This document shows, piece by piece, positions 8,527 through 18,200 of a stretch of DNA of 64,000 nt. The notes beneath the pieces are model-generated. The model was not told the DNA's origin, made no database searches, and saw only the letters and a list, made by a program, of their open reading frames with translations. The translations under genes were made by a program, and so were the position numbers. The stretch's first letter is position 1; the number at the start of each line of letters is the position of its first letter. Source of the stretch: Microbacterium sp. STN6 (GTDB lineage: Bacteria > Actinomycetota > Actinomycetes > Actinomycetales > Microbacteriaceae); assembly GCF_026410545.1 (NCBI RefSeq), contig NZ_JAPMIT010000003.1, positions 62,001-126,000 on the forward strand. Direction: 5' to 3'.

Positions 8527-9609
8527 TCAGACGTAGTCCTCCACGCGCCACTCGTCGACCCATTCGATGAACGCGCGTTCACCGTCGAAGCGCAGCGGAA
8601 GCCACACGTAGTCAGCCCGGGAGGTGTCCGGCTCCGGAACGCCAAGATCCTCCCATTCGCCCGTGGATTTCCGCCCCGGCCGAAATTGGTTCTCGAAGAT
8701 CTTGGCGATGTGCGACAGATCCTCGGGTGCGTCGACGGCCCATCGGTCGGCCAAGGCGATGTAGAGATCGTCATGCACCGGATGCTTGAACACGGATGAG
8801 ATCTGGGACCGATACGAGGTACGCGACGCATCCGCTGGGTGAAGGTCGCCGAGCACAGTCCACGGTCCGTGGTAGCTGCGGGAGACCGCGACTTCGGAAG
8901 GGTTAGGGAAGTAGCCGGTCGTACCCGAGGTCAGCAAGTAGTGCAGGCCGTTTCGCGAGAAGTGTGCCGGCGCCTCGCGCACGAACGGGGGCTGGATGAG
9001 TGGAAAGTGAGTGGAGTAGTACCCGGTCACGTCAGTGAAATCGTCGCTCAGGTCTGCGCAGATCATCTCGCTGTGCACGCGTTCGAAGTAGTAATACCCC
9101 TTGCCGTCCACCGGGTCGACGACAAGGTCGAAGTCACCCGCACTCATTCCGAGGGGCCGAAGCCCCGTGCGTACTATCTCGTAAGGCCCGAGAACACTGT
9201 CTGCCGTGAGAACAGTCGACGCCTGCGTGCCGTCGCGGCGGTCCATGATCTTCAGCCAGCAGACGTACTTGCGGCTGCGTGGATTGAAGATGATGTGCGG
9301 GCGATCCACGAGCGACGAGGGATGCAACGGATGCGACTCGTCGTGAGGAACCGGCGGGATAATGAGGCCGAGGTCCTGCCAGTTGTAGAGGTCCGTCGAG
9401 GAGTAGCAACGGACTCCCCAGTGCCAAATGCCGTTCCCCGGCGCCGTCTTCTCCTTGTTCTCTCCGTACCAGTAATACGTTCCATCTACGACGATGATCG
9501 ATCCGCCGTGGGCATGGATGCGCTTGCCCTGCGTATCGAGCCAGGGAGCCCCCGGTCGGATGCTCGTGCGAAACTCATTGCCCTGATGCGCCTTCGTGCG
9601 ATCCACCAT
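8527..9609 (-). CDS. Glycoside hydrolase, GH43-like five-bladed beta-propeller
   Basis: A 360-residue protein with the blade sequences of GH43/GH117-like enzymes: HAHGGSIIVVDGTYYWYGENK near the start, DRPHIIFNPRSRKYVCW, AGDFDLVVDPVDGKGYYYFE, and VREAPAHFSRNGLHYLL. The last contains an E in the usual position of a catalytic acid. There is no signal peptide, so it acts in the cytoplasm. It resembles exo-beta-1,3-galactanase or beta-galactofuranosidase-like GH43 members more than xylosidases, but specificity cannot be fixed. Galactan side chains occur on rhamnogalacturonan, which would fit the island. It is divergent from its own LacI regulator. Confidence 0.75.
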   Translation of the reverse strand: MVDRTKAHQGNEFRTSIRPGAPWLDTQGKRIHAHGGSIIVVDGTYYWYGENKEKTAPGNGIWHWGVRCYSSTDLYNWQDLGLIIPPVPHDESHPLHPSSLVDRPHIIFNPRSRKYVCWLKIMDRRDGTQASTVLTADSVLGPYEIVRTGLRPLGMSAGDFDLVVDPVDGKGYYYFERVHSEMICADLSDDFTDVTGYYSTHFPLIQPPFVREAPAHFSRNGLHYLLTSGTTGYFPNPSEVAVSRSYHGPWTVLGDLHPADASRTSYRSQISSVFKHPVHDDLYIALADRWAVDAPEDLSHIAKIFENQFRPGRKSTGEWEDLGVPEPDTSRADYVWLPLRFDGERAFIEWVDEWRVEDYV

Positions 9610-9653
9610 CGTCAGCCTCTCTTTGTGTCTTCATCGGGACCCTAGCCTCCGAA

Positions 9654-9667
9654 TTGACCCGGGTCAA
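9654..9667. promoter_or_regulatory. Operator palindrome TTGACCCGGGTCAA
   Basis: A perfect 14-base palindrome in the 88-bp gap between the divergent GH43-like gene and the LacI gene at 9698. Its sequence is unlike the TGAA-NCGN-TTCA sites elsewhere in the window. This pair therefore probably answers to its own repressor and inducer. Confidence 0.7.
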
Positions 9668-9697
9668 TACGGTAGCGTCATGAACGGGAGAATGATG

Positions 9698-10678
9698 ATG
9701 TCAGAACTACCAGGCGGCACCGAACGATCCAGGGTCACGACGGCGGACGTGGCGCGAGAAGCCGGAGTCTCGCGAGGCACGGTGAGCTACGCCCTCAACG
9801 GCGACCCCGATTCGAGGCTCCTCGAGGCGACGAAACAGAAGGTGCTCGACGCAGCCGAGCGGTTGGGATACCGCCCTTCGGCTGCTGCTCGGCTGCTCGG
9901 CGGAGGCCGCAGCCGTACGATCTTGTTTCTGTCATCGACCGATGACGCGATCAACCCGCTGATGACCGCGTACGCCGAGGAATTGGCCAGAGAACTGGCC
10001 ACTCTCGGCTACGGCCTCCTTTGGCAACCTGCCTTCGTGGGCCTGCCTCGGCCTGCGAACGAAATGTCGCCGGCTGTGGTCATCACGTCGCCTACTGAGA
10101 ACGATCCGGAGTTCGCTGAGCTCGCCACCGGATTTCGCGTACCCGTCGTCACAGCGCTGCCCGGTCGCGACGAATTCATCGCTTCGGCAGCAACAATTCA
10201 GGTCGAGTTCCTGCTGGGAAGGGGCTACGAGGCGCTCTACTTTGCTCGTCCCGACGGCACGAACGACCGGATGGTCGAGCTGCGCCTCGCTGCCGCCCGG
10301 CGGGCCAGCAGCGCGCCGGTTCACGACGTGCCGTGGCCGGGCGACAGGGCGAAGGCCAGCCGTCTGGCGGCGCGGCTCGCCGGCTGGGCGCGTGTTCCCT
10401 TCGCCGTCTGCGCGTATAACGATGACGTCGCCCTTCAGGTTCTGGCGGCAGCAGCAGACGCAGGAATCACAGTGCCGGACGCCTTCGGCGTCATTGGCGT
10501 CGACGACACATTCGCGGCACGATACTCAACACCTGCCCTGACGAGCGTTTCGTCGAGCCTTGCGCACTTTGTTCCCGAGTTCGCCCGCCACCTGGCTGCG
10601 CTGGCACACGGAGCGATCGCGTCAGAGGTGCGCCTTCCGCTGAACCGTGAGGTCGTGGTCCGAAGCAGCACCCGCTGA
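9698..10678 (+). CDS. LacI-family transcriptional regulator
   Basis: A ~326-residue repressor with HTH TTADVAREAGVSRGTVSYALN, a hinge segment YRPSAAARLL, and a divergent, shortened sensor domain ending VIGVDDTFAARYSTPALTSV. Several ATGs are available. The one at 9698 has GGGAG seven bases upstream, though 9680 is possible. It likely binds the palindrome at 9654 and controls the divergent GH43-like gene. Its last 57 bases overlap the convergent esterase gene. Confidence 0.88.
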   Translation: MSELPGGTERSRVTTADVAREAGVSRGTVSYALNGDPDSRLLEATKQKVLDAAERLGYRPSAAARLLGGGRSRTILFLSSTDDAINPLMTAYAEELARELATLGYGLLWQPAFVGLPRPANEMSPAVVITSPTENDPEFAELATGFRVPVVTALPGRDEFIASAATIQVEFLLGRGYEALYFARPDGTNDRMVELRLAAARRASSAPVHDVPWPGDRAKASRLAARLAGWARVPFAVCAYNDDVALQVLAAAADAGITVPDAFGVIGVDDTFAARYSTPALTSVSSSLAHFVPEFARHLAALAHGAIASEVRLPLNREVVVRSSTR

Positions 10679-11596
10679 GAACCGGTCAAGCCAGTCGGCG
10701 ATGCGGGCGATGCTGCGCTGGGCCTCGGGCGTATGCGGGCGGTCGAGATGCCCGTGCGTGCTGCCGGGCTCGACGGTGACGTTCACCGGAACTCCGGCAT
10801 CCATCGCCTGGCGCGCGAACTCCTCACCGGAGTAGCGATGCTCGTCGCGCTCGGAGTTGAGAATGAAAAGCGGCGGCATTCCCGCCAACTGCGCGTGACC
10901 CGCGTAGGCGTATGGGTCGCCGGCGCTCTGCTCGGCGCCCAGATAATTAGCGGCAATCGCGCTGACCAGGCCCTGCGGAAACCGCTCGGCCGGCGGCAGG
11001 GTCTCGGCCGCCGCTCGCGCTTCGACCGAGGGCTCAGGCAGTATCTCGTGAACCAGTGGGTACACCAGCACGAGCGAGGCAGGCAGAGGGCCCTGGCCGT
11101 CGCGCAGCCGAACGCCGACACCCGCCGAGAGATTGCCGCCGGCGCTGGCGCCGCCCAGGTGCATCGCACTAACGCTCACACCCAGTTGGTCGACGGCCCA
11201 GTTCCAGGCGTCGAGCAGGTCGAGAGACGGCACGGGAAAATGCACCCCGAACAGCGCCTTGGTGTACTCGACCGACAGCACGGCGAATCCGCGTGCGGCC
11301 AGGGCGAGGGAGACCCAGTTGGCCTCCGGCATATCGAGGTTGCCACCGATGAAGCTGCCGCCGTGCGCCCAGACGAGCGCGCCTCGCGGTGCGCCCGTCG
11401 GCAGGTAGAGCCGTGCGGCGATGTCCCCGTGACGCACCGGCACGCGGATGTCGCTGAGCCGCACCGTGCCGAGCTGCGGATAGCGCGCCGCAAGCGACGC
11501 CGTGTCGACATCCGTGCGTGGATCGGGAGCGGAGGTGCCGCTCTCGAGGCTGTTGATGACGTCGGCAAAGGCGGCAGCAGCATCCGTAGCGTTCAT
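10622..11596 (-). CDS. Alpha/beta-hydrolase esterase (HSL/acetyl-esterase type)
   Basis: A 324-residue cytoplasmic esterase. It has the oxyanion motif WAHGGSFIGG, the nucleophile elbow GGASAGG, an Asp in ILNSERDEH and the catalytic His in STHGHLD. It is clearly a paralog of the esterase at 48437: both carry LDMPEA-x-WV after the HGG motif and a similar His region. It follows the binding-protein gene after a 14-bp perfect hairpin (11624-11657). Removing acetyl or other acyl groups from rhamnose-containing substrates is a plausible but unproven role. Confidence 0.85.
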   Translation of the reverse strand: MNATDAAAAFADVINSLESGTSAPDPRTDVDTASLAARYPQLGTVRLSDIRVPVRHGDIAARLYLPTGAPRGALVWAHGGSFIGGNLDMPEANWVSLALAARGFAVLSVEYTKALFGVHFPVPSLDLLDAWNWAVDQLGVSVSAMHLGGASAGGNLSAGVGVRLRDGQGPLPASLVLVYPLVHEILPEPSVEARAAAETLPPAERFPQGLVSAIAANYLGAEQSAGDPYAYAGHAQLAGMPPLFILNSERDEHRYSGEEFARQAMDAGVPVNVTVEPGSTHGHLDRPHTPEAQRSIARIADWLDRFSAGAASDHDLTVQRKAHL

Positions 11597-11623
11597 CGTT
11601 CTCCCCTATCGATGTCAAGAGTA

Positions 11624-11657
11624 GAGGGCGGGCCATCAGTGTCGATGGCCCGCCCTC
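11624..11657. terminator. Perfect 14-bp hairpin after binding-protein gene
   Basis: Arms 11624-11637 and 11644-11657 are perfectly complementary around AGTGTC. The hairpin lies 30 bp downstream of the binding-protein stop and 27 bp upstream of the esterase start, both on the minus strand. With no U-tract it may be a partial terminator or an mRNA-stabilising element that sets different expression levels. Confidence 0.7.
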
Positions 11658-11686
11658 GTGGGTTCGCAGCGCGAGTCAGCGGCGCC

Positions 11687-13153
11687 CTACTTCGCCGTGG
11701 CCCAGTCCTCGGTCCACTTGCCCTGCACCGCCTGCTCCTTGCTCCAGGCGATGCCATCGTCATTCAGCTTCTTCAGTTCGTCTTTCAGCGATGTCGTGCC
11801 GAGGAGATAGCCCTCGTACTTGTTCTGTGCGGCGATCGCTGCGGGCGCCTGGAAGAGTCCACCCTGGCCGAGGGGAGGAACGGTGGCCCAGTCCCCGGTG
11901 CTCATCGCTTCGAGTCCGGGAGGGGCCGTCAGGCCGGTCACAGCGGGGATGCCGCCGGTCTTGTTGAGCCAGGACTGGATCTTGGGACTCGAGACGTACT
12001 GCAGGAACTTGATTGCTGCCGCCCGCTTCGCACCCTTGATGTATGCGGGGATCATGTAGGCGGTTCCACCGGCGGTGACGCCGAACTTGGCCGGATCCCC
12101 TGTTGCGAGGCTGGAGTCGCTCTGTGAGAGTGTCGGGAAGGGCAGCGTGCCGAACTTGAAGCTCGCATCGGCGAGCCCGGTGGTGGCGAAGTTCGTTCCC
12201 CAGGCCATCGCGGCCTTGCCGCCGGTGAAGTCCGTGCCACCGGTGAAGGCGCCCTGCGACTTGATTCCCGACCAGTTCGGGGTTGCACAGGCGTCGTAGA
12301 ACTTCTTCATCAACTTCAACACCTCGGCCGAACCCGGATCGGTCGTGACGTTGAGTTCACCCGTGAGGTAGGCGTGAGCGATGCTCTTCTTCGTCACAAT
12401 ATCGGCCTTGCCGGCGCTGCCGTCCGCGGCGAACTGGTTGACCTTCTCTGCTTCGGGGTTCAGCAGCATCGAGCCCAGCGCGACGTATGTCCAACCGGCG
12501 GGCAGGTTGCCATTGTCCGTTGCGAGCGGCGCGAAGCCCGCGCTCTTGATCGCGGAGCAGGCACTGAGGAATCCATCGAAGGTCTTGAGATCCGAGGCAT
12601 CCACCTTCGCCTTCGCGAGAATGTCCTTGTTGAAGTAGATGCCGACGGCGACCAGGTTGAACGGAATCGCCTCGTGGTGACCGGCAACGTTGATCAGCTG
12701 GGTGGAGTCCTTCCAATACTGCGGAATGAAGTCGTCGTTCCAGGACTTTCCGCTGTCGGAGAAGGGGTTCTTCTTCTTCAGAGCGTCATCGAGCGAGAGA
12801 ACCTGTTCTGGGGTGTGCGTCGTCTGGTTGAAGATCAGCTCGGGGGCCGTGCCGGCCGTCAGTTGGGCAGCGGATGTCTGCGCCCACGACGTAAGCGGCA
12901 GCACGTTGGTCTTCAACGTGATGTCAGGATTGTCTTTTTCGAAGTCGGCGACCAGCTTTTCCCAGGCCGGCCCGAATGTGTTCGCATCGCTCGTGAACTG
13001 ATTGGGTCCGGAGAGGGTGATGGTCACCTTTCCCGAGTCGCTCGCGGCCGGCGAGCACCCGGCCAGCGCCGCCATCGTGCCGAGCGCGGCAATGGATGCA
13101 ACCGCTGCAAGCCGAACTCGCCTGCGCCGCAACGCCTTCGTTGTAACTAGCAT
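11687..13153 (-). CDS. Sugar-binding lipoprotein of ABC importer
   Basis: A 488-residue extracellular solute-binding protein with a basic N-terminus (RRRRVRL), a hydrophobic stretch and lipobox LAGC. Family segments include ELIFNQTTHTPEQVL, GIYFNKDILAKAKV and AAMAWGTNFA. The frame is open far upstream, to 13378, but ATG at 13153 is preferred because it has an AGAGGAAG ribosome site and is followed at once by the signal peptide. It comes after two permeases, and the unit also includes the esterase at 10622. An operator-like site lies just upstream at 13207. Confidence 0.9.
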   Translation of the reverse strand: MLVTTKALRRRRVRLAAVASIAALGTMAALAGCSPAASDSGKVTITLSGPNQFTSDANTFGPAWEKLVADFEKDNPDITLKTNVLPLTSWAQTSAAQLTAGTAPELIFNQTTHTPEQVLSLDDALKKKNPFSDSGKSWNDDFIPQYWKDSTQLINVAGHHEAIPFNLVAVGIYFNKDILAKAKVDASDLKTFDGFLSACSAIKSAGFAPLATDNGNLPAGWTYVALGSMLLNPEAEKVNQFAADGSAGKADIVTKKSIAHAYLTGELNVTTDPGSAEVLKLMKKFYDACATPNWSGIKSQGAFTGGTDFTGGKAAMAWGTNFATTGLADASFKFGTLPFPTLSQSDSSLATGDPAKFGVTAGGTAYMIPAYIKGAKRAAAIKFLQYVSSPKIQSWLNKTGGIPAVTGLTAPPGLEAMSTGDWATVPPLGQGGLFQAPAAIAAQNKYEGYLLGTTSLKDELKKLNDDGIAWSKEQAVQGKWTEDWATAK

Positions 13154-13206
13154 GCTTCCTCTTTTCTTGGTGTGATTCGGGATTTCGTGTGTTTCAGGTA
13201 GATCAG

Positions 13207-13218
13207 TAAATCGTTTCA
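13207..13218. promoter_or_regulatory. LacI-type operator variant TAAATCGTTTCA
   Basis: One base from TGAATCGTTTCA, the reverse complement of the sites at 44073 and 47184. It lies between the permease stop and the binding-protein start. This suggests the binding-protein gene may have its own regulated promoter inside the operon. Confidence 0.5.
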
Positions 13219-13262
13219 TTTTCAGCCAGAACAAGGGCCATCCGACTCTGCGCGAGCGCGGC

Positions 13263-14144
13263 TCAGTGAGCGCCGGGTACGCCCCCTTGCACTCCGGCGA
13301 GAAAATACTTCGACAGGAACGTGAAGAGAAGAACGAGGGGGAGGCTTGCGAGCAAGTAGCCGGCCATGAGCGGACCATAGTCCGTGACGTTCTGACCCTG
13401 GAAGAACTGCAGGCCCACCGAAACGGTGCGCAGGTTGTTATCCGAGATTACGAGCAAGGGCCAGAAGAAGTCGTTCCATACCTCGCTCACGGTGATCAGC
13501 GCGATCGTGCCGAGTACGGGCAGCGAGAGGGGCAGCATGACCGAGCGGTACATGCGCGCCCCGCTCGCGCCGTCCAGGCGCGCGGCATCGAAGAGCGTCT
13601 GCGGTATGCCCTCCACGAAGTTGCGGATGAGAATCGTGCCGAGCACGACACCGCCGGCCGTGTACGGGATGACGAGAACGATGTAGGTGTTGAGCAGGCC
13701 TAGGTCTTTCATGATGATGAAGAGCGGAATGAGGTTGGCCAGCCCCGGCACCATCATGAGCACGAGCACCGCGCCGTAGATGAAGCCCCTACCCAGAAAG
13801 CGGTAACGCGCGAGCACGAAGCCGGAGATCGATGCGATCGCCAGAATGAGCACGATGGAGACCACGGCGACGACGGCGGTGTTGAGAAGATACGGCGCGA
13901 TCTGCTCCCATGCCACTGCATAGTTCTCGAAGTGCAGTGGAAACGAAACCTGCCAGAAGCTGTCGGCGAACTGCTGGTTCGTCTTGAACGAGGTGACGAC
14001 CATGAACAGGTACGGTGCGAGAGAGACGACGGCGAGAATGATGAGAATCGTCTTCAGCCCGACCTGGCGAGACGCGCGCGATCGACCGTCGGGCCGGGTA
14101 ACGGATCGAGTGGTGGTCACCGTGCGGGCTTGGATCGTGGTCAC
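13263..14144 (-). CDS. Sugar ABC transporter permease, MalG type
   Basis: A 293-residue inner-membrane permease with a first helix near residues 30-52, EAA loop DAARLDGASGARMYR, and a C-terminal helix ending in SKYFLAGVQGG. The GTG start overlaps the stop of the upstream permease (GTGA), with GGAGGTG just ahead. It partners the permease at 14141 and the lipoprotein at 11687. Confidence 0.91.
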   Translation of the reverse strand: MTTIQARTVTTTRSVTRPDGRSRASRQVGLKTILIILAVVSLAPYLFMVVTSFKTNQQFADSFWQVSFPLHFENYAVAWEQIAPYLLNTAVVAVVSIVLILAIASISGFVLARYRFLGRGFIYGAVLVLMMVPGLANLIPLFIIMKDLGLLNTYIVLVIPYTAGGVVLGTILIRNFVEGIPQTLFDAARLDGASGARMYRSVMLPLSLPVLGTIALITVSEVWNDFFWPLLVISDNNLRTVSVGLQFFQGQNVTDYGPLMAGYLLASLPLVLLFTFLSKYFLAGVQGGVPGAH

Positions 14145-15109
14145 ATTGCACCTCCGTCGGTCGTTTCCGAACCGCGTTTGCGCGCCAGCACGACAACCGC
14201 GCTGATCACGATCGTGATGAGGAACAGGGTCGTCGACAACGCCGCTGAGTAGCCCCAGTCGCCGCCCGAGAAGGCCACGTTGATCATGCGCAGAATGGGA
14301 ACCATCGTCGCGTTGTCAGGGCCGCCCTGCGTCAGTACATAGGCGACGAAGCCGTACTGCAGTGTTCCGACGACCGCGAGGAACAGCAGGATGCGAACCT
14401 GGCTGGCCATGAGCGGCAGATCGATCTGCCAGAACCTGGCGAAACGGCCCACACCGTCGAGCTGAGCCGCCTCGAGCACCTCGGTCGGAATGTTCTGCAG
14501 GCTGGAATAGAAGATCAGGAACGGCAGGCCGGCGATGAAGGGAAAGCCGACGAAGAGCAGGGAAAGCAGCGCCGTGCTGTTCTGTCCCGTCCAATTCTGG
14601 GCAAGCGCCTCGAGCCCGAGCGCCTTCAGTGTCTGGTTGATCACGCCGTCATTGGGGCTGTAGAAGAAGCCCCAGACCAGGGCGGTGACCACGCCGGGAA
14701 AGGCCATCGGAATGATGAGCAGAGTACGCATCGTGAACTGCCAGCGCAGGCTCTTCAGCGATATGAGAAGTTCTGCGGCGAGCAAAGGCAGTACCCAGGA
14801 GACAACCGCGAAGACGAAGATGAAGCCGAGATTTCGGAAGGACGTCCACCAGATCTGGTCATGGAGCATCGTGACGTAGTTGCCGAATCCGAGAAACGTC
14901 GATTCTGCCGCGGGCTGCCAATGGAAGAACGACCAGAAAATGGCAGAGACGGCGGGGTAGTACGCGAACCAGCCGATGATGACGGCCAACGGAAGCAGAG
15001 CGAGATAGATCCACCAGCGCACCGACGGCCTCCGCTGCGCCCGCGCGGAATTCTGCGTATCGCCGGAAGGCGAGACCACTCGTGACGGAGCATCGAGCGT
15101 AGCCACCAC
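14141..15109 (-). CDS. Sugar ABC transporter permease, MalF type
   Basis: A ~322-residue inner-membrane permease. Its EAA loop is EAAQLDGVGRFARFW, and VLTQGGPDNATMVP identifies the MalF-like partner. An upstream ATG at 15166 is in frame, but it would place an operator-like palindrome (15141-15152) inside the coding region and lacks a good ribosome site. GTG at 15109 has GAGGTG at proper spacing, so it is preferred. First gene of the 15109-to-10622 unit. Confidence 0.85.
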   Translation of the reverse strand: MVATLDAPSRVVSPSGDTQNSARAQRRPSVRWWIYLALLPLAVIIGWFAYYPAVSAIFWSFFHWQPAAESTFLGFGNYVTMLHDQIWWTSFRNLGFIFVFAVVSWVLPLLAAELLISLKSLRWQFTMRTLLIIPMAFPGVVTALVWGFFYSPNDGVINQTLKALGLEALAQNWTGQNSTALLSLLFVGFPFIAGLPFLIFYSSLQNIPTEVLEAAQLDGVGRFARFWQIDLPLMASQVRILLFLAVVGTLQYGFVAYVLTQGGPDNATMVPILRMINVAFSGGDWGYSAALSTTLFLITIVISAVVVLARKRGSETTDGGAM

Positions 15110-15140
15110 TATGGGCACCTCACCGTCGAGATCGCTGGGA

Positions 15141-15152
15141 TAAAACGTTTCA
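15141..15152. promoter_or_regulatory. LacI-type operator TAAAACGTTTCA
   Basis: Contains the palindromic core AAACGTTT. It lies 30-45 bp upstream of the chosen permease start and downstream of the GH78 gene at 15221. It is probably the operator of the importer unit that runs to the left. Confidence 0.6.
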
Positions 15153-15220
15153 TCATAATGACGCATGAAGCGGCACCTGTCAACGGTTCGGCCGGAATAA
15201 ATCGATTCACTAGTTCTTCC

Positions 15221-18200
15221 TCACCACGTACGCTTTGCCGTGCTGAACCCGACTTCACCGAGGTGAAACGCCGAACGGAGGTCGCTTTGGCTCGGGTAGA
15301 CCGCCAAGGCGTTCTCCGCGTCTTCCTCGCCGTATTCCAGCCCCACCTCGATCGCGACCACCGTCGCGTCTTCGGCGATTCCGCTGGTGTCGACTGCCAC
15401 TCGATTCCACCCGGCGGGCCACGCCGTCGACGAGCTCGTCATGGTGTCTCCGTTGCTCAGCTGGAGACGGAGAAGCGGCCTGGCGGATCGGTTCGGCCCC
15501 TCCATGCACTGATCGACAAATGCGTACACGAAGCTGGTGCCGGCCAGGGGAAGTGGAACGCGCGGCGTGATCATGATGGTCGGGGCATCGCCATCCGCGC
15601 CTCTCGTGCTCACCACTTTCAGCACCGAGTTCTCAGGCTGCTCGTGCGGGATCGGCATGCACGCGAGCACCTCGAGCGTTTCGATCAGGGGATCGGCCCG
15701 ACCTGGAACGACCAGGGCGTCGGCGAGCAGATTTCGCGAGCCTCGTACATCGTCCGCCGCGAGCGTGCGGGAAGGACGCCCTGCGAGCCCCTGTGCCGGC
15801 GGTGTCGGCGACCCGATGCCCCTCACCTCGACCTCACGAGTGTGCCTGCCGGATGCCAGCACCGCCTCCTCGTGACCACCGATCTCCAGAGTGCACTCGC
15901 TACCCGGAGGCACGGAGATCTCGAGCCGCGCATGTTCTCCGACCCGAGAATACGAGAATGAAACCGGGCCGCGGACCGTCTCGGTGCGCAAAGCGAGTTG
16001 CGTGACCCCGTCGACGAATTGGGGCGACAGCCGGAATCCGGAGTACCCAGGCGCGGTCGGTCGAAGCCCGGCCAGACCCTCCCATGCCCACGCGGCGAAG
16101 GGGCCACCGAGGCCCACGTGGTTCAGGGACCCGGTGCCCGTGTTGGTCGGGTCGATCCACCAGCATTCCCAAAACGTGCCGGGCCCCGAGCGCAGCATCG
16201 CGCCGACCCCGGGAGATTCGGGCTGGAGAAGAATGTCGTGGACCACGTGTGATTTGCCCAGCATGGTGAGCGCCCTCACGACGGTACGAGTGGTGGCGAA
16301 GCCACTGGACACGCGGTTGCCGCGTTGCCGAATGAGTGCGACGAGGCGCTCTCCAGCAGCATCCGCTTCCCGGCCGGTAAGGATGCCCGCCTCGACGGCG
16401 ACCGCGTACGACCCCTGCGAGCCATTGCCGAAGGTCCCCGTGAGCGGGTCGAAGAACGCGTGACGGGCGGCGGAGCGCAATTCGGCCGCCGACTCTCGGC
16501 GTTGCGCTGCTGCGTGCGCATCGCCCGTTGCCTCCTCGAGATCGGCGAGCGCCAGCAGGCAGTCGATCACGGCCCCGGTGTGATGGATAGGTGGCGGGGT
16601 CTGTTCGAGGGCCAGCCAGTCGTGGCCATAGCTGATCGGCGAGCGTGAGATGACGCCGTCACCGCCGGTGCAACTCAGTTGGAAATCCGCCCAGCGACGC
16701 AGCGTCGGAAGCGCGCGTCGCACGAGCCGAAAGTCGCCATAGTGCAACAGGTGGCCGAGCAGCACTCGATGCAGTGCCGAGCCCCAGACCGGGTCGGAGG
16801 GCATGCGGGTCGTATGCAGGTCCGGGGAAACCGCCGGCAATTGCCCGTCTGGTTGCTGACTTGTCTCGAAGTCGGCCATCCATTTATCGAGAAATGCCGC
16901 GCTGTCGAAGGCAGCCAGTTCGTACTCGGCGACCGATGCTGTGTCGCCGGTCCACGCGGCCTGCTCACGCGTCGGGCAGTCCTCGGGCACGCCGTGCACA
17001 TTGTTCAACAGCGTTCGCGATGCGGTAGCGAGCAACCTGTCGATCGTCGGGCTGTCCGTCGAGAGGGTTCCTGATGCGGCGAGGTCTGTGTGCATCGAGT
17101 ACGCAGTGACGGTGGCGATCGCGTCATCGGCAAGACCGCGCACCTCGATGTATCGAAACCCGAAGTACGCGAACCACGGCTCATGCGACTCCCCCGCGAC
17201 TCCGCCTGCCACGTATTCGACCACCTGGCGCTCGCGGCCGTGGTCGTACGGCATGGTCAGGTTCGTCGTGTCGATGTGGCCGTCGCCGCCCACATGCTCA
17301 CCGTGCAATACGCGAACAAGCGTTCCCGCCGATACGTTCGCGTGAAGCACCAGTTTCGACCGACCTGCAATGTTGGTTCCGACGTCGAAGAGACGAGAGC
17401 CGGGAGAACGACCGATCTCTTTCAGACCGAAGGTCTGGACCTCCCGCAGCGGCGGCGTGGGATCAGACGTGACGTTGGTAGGCGCGGTCGCCGCCGAGGC
17501 GGGCACTCGCACCGCGTTGACGGCGACCGGAGCCTGCGGCGGAGGCAACTGCGGCGCACGAGATCGCGCATCATGCCGTTCGAGGTAGAACGGTTCATCA
17601 ATGGTGACCGTCGAAGGGGTGACGGTGGAATGCGGGCCAGGCACTATGCGCGTGACCGAGCCGCCCTTGTGCCAGACGACCAGTTCAGCGAGCAGCCGAG
17701 GAGCCCTGGCAGTTCGGGCCCAATCACCCAAGCCGACGACGAAGGCGAGCGAGTTCTCACCGATCGCGAGCAGATCAGTGAGGTCGTAGCAGCGGAAGAG
17801 CGCACGAGCGAAATCGGTACGGGTCGGATCCATTCTGTCCGGATTAATGACGGAGCCGTTTGCCCAGGCGCGAACGACTCCCTGGCCCGTGAGGTAGAGC
17901 CGGGCCCGCTCGACCGGCCGCACAAGGCTGAACGGTGTATCGATTCGGGACAGGTGAGCGACGTCCAGCCACTGCGCCGACCAGTCGGCAAACGTGATCG
18001 GTCCCGTCTCCAGTTCCGACGTGGCCCAGGGAGACCACCGCGTCGCCTGATCCGAAACGCGCACTCGCCAGGTGTAGAGCGAGTAAGAAGACAGGTCGCG
18101 GCCGACCGTGACGTCGGTCGCGCCTGACCACACCCGTCCGGACTTCCACACCGCACTGCCGGAGGGGTCGTACACCTCAACCTCGAAGCCGAGGGCGCCC

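Noticed and set aside
13154-13378. Upstream extension of the second binding lipoprotein
   Set aside because: It would overlap the permease gene and place a lipoprotein signal at residue ~76. ATG 13153 with AGAGGAAG fits a lipoprotein start.
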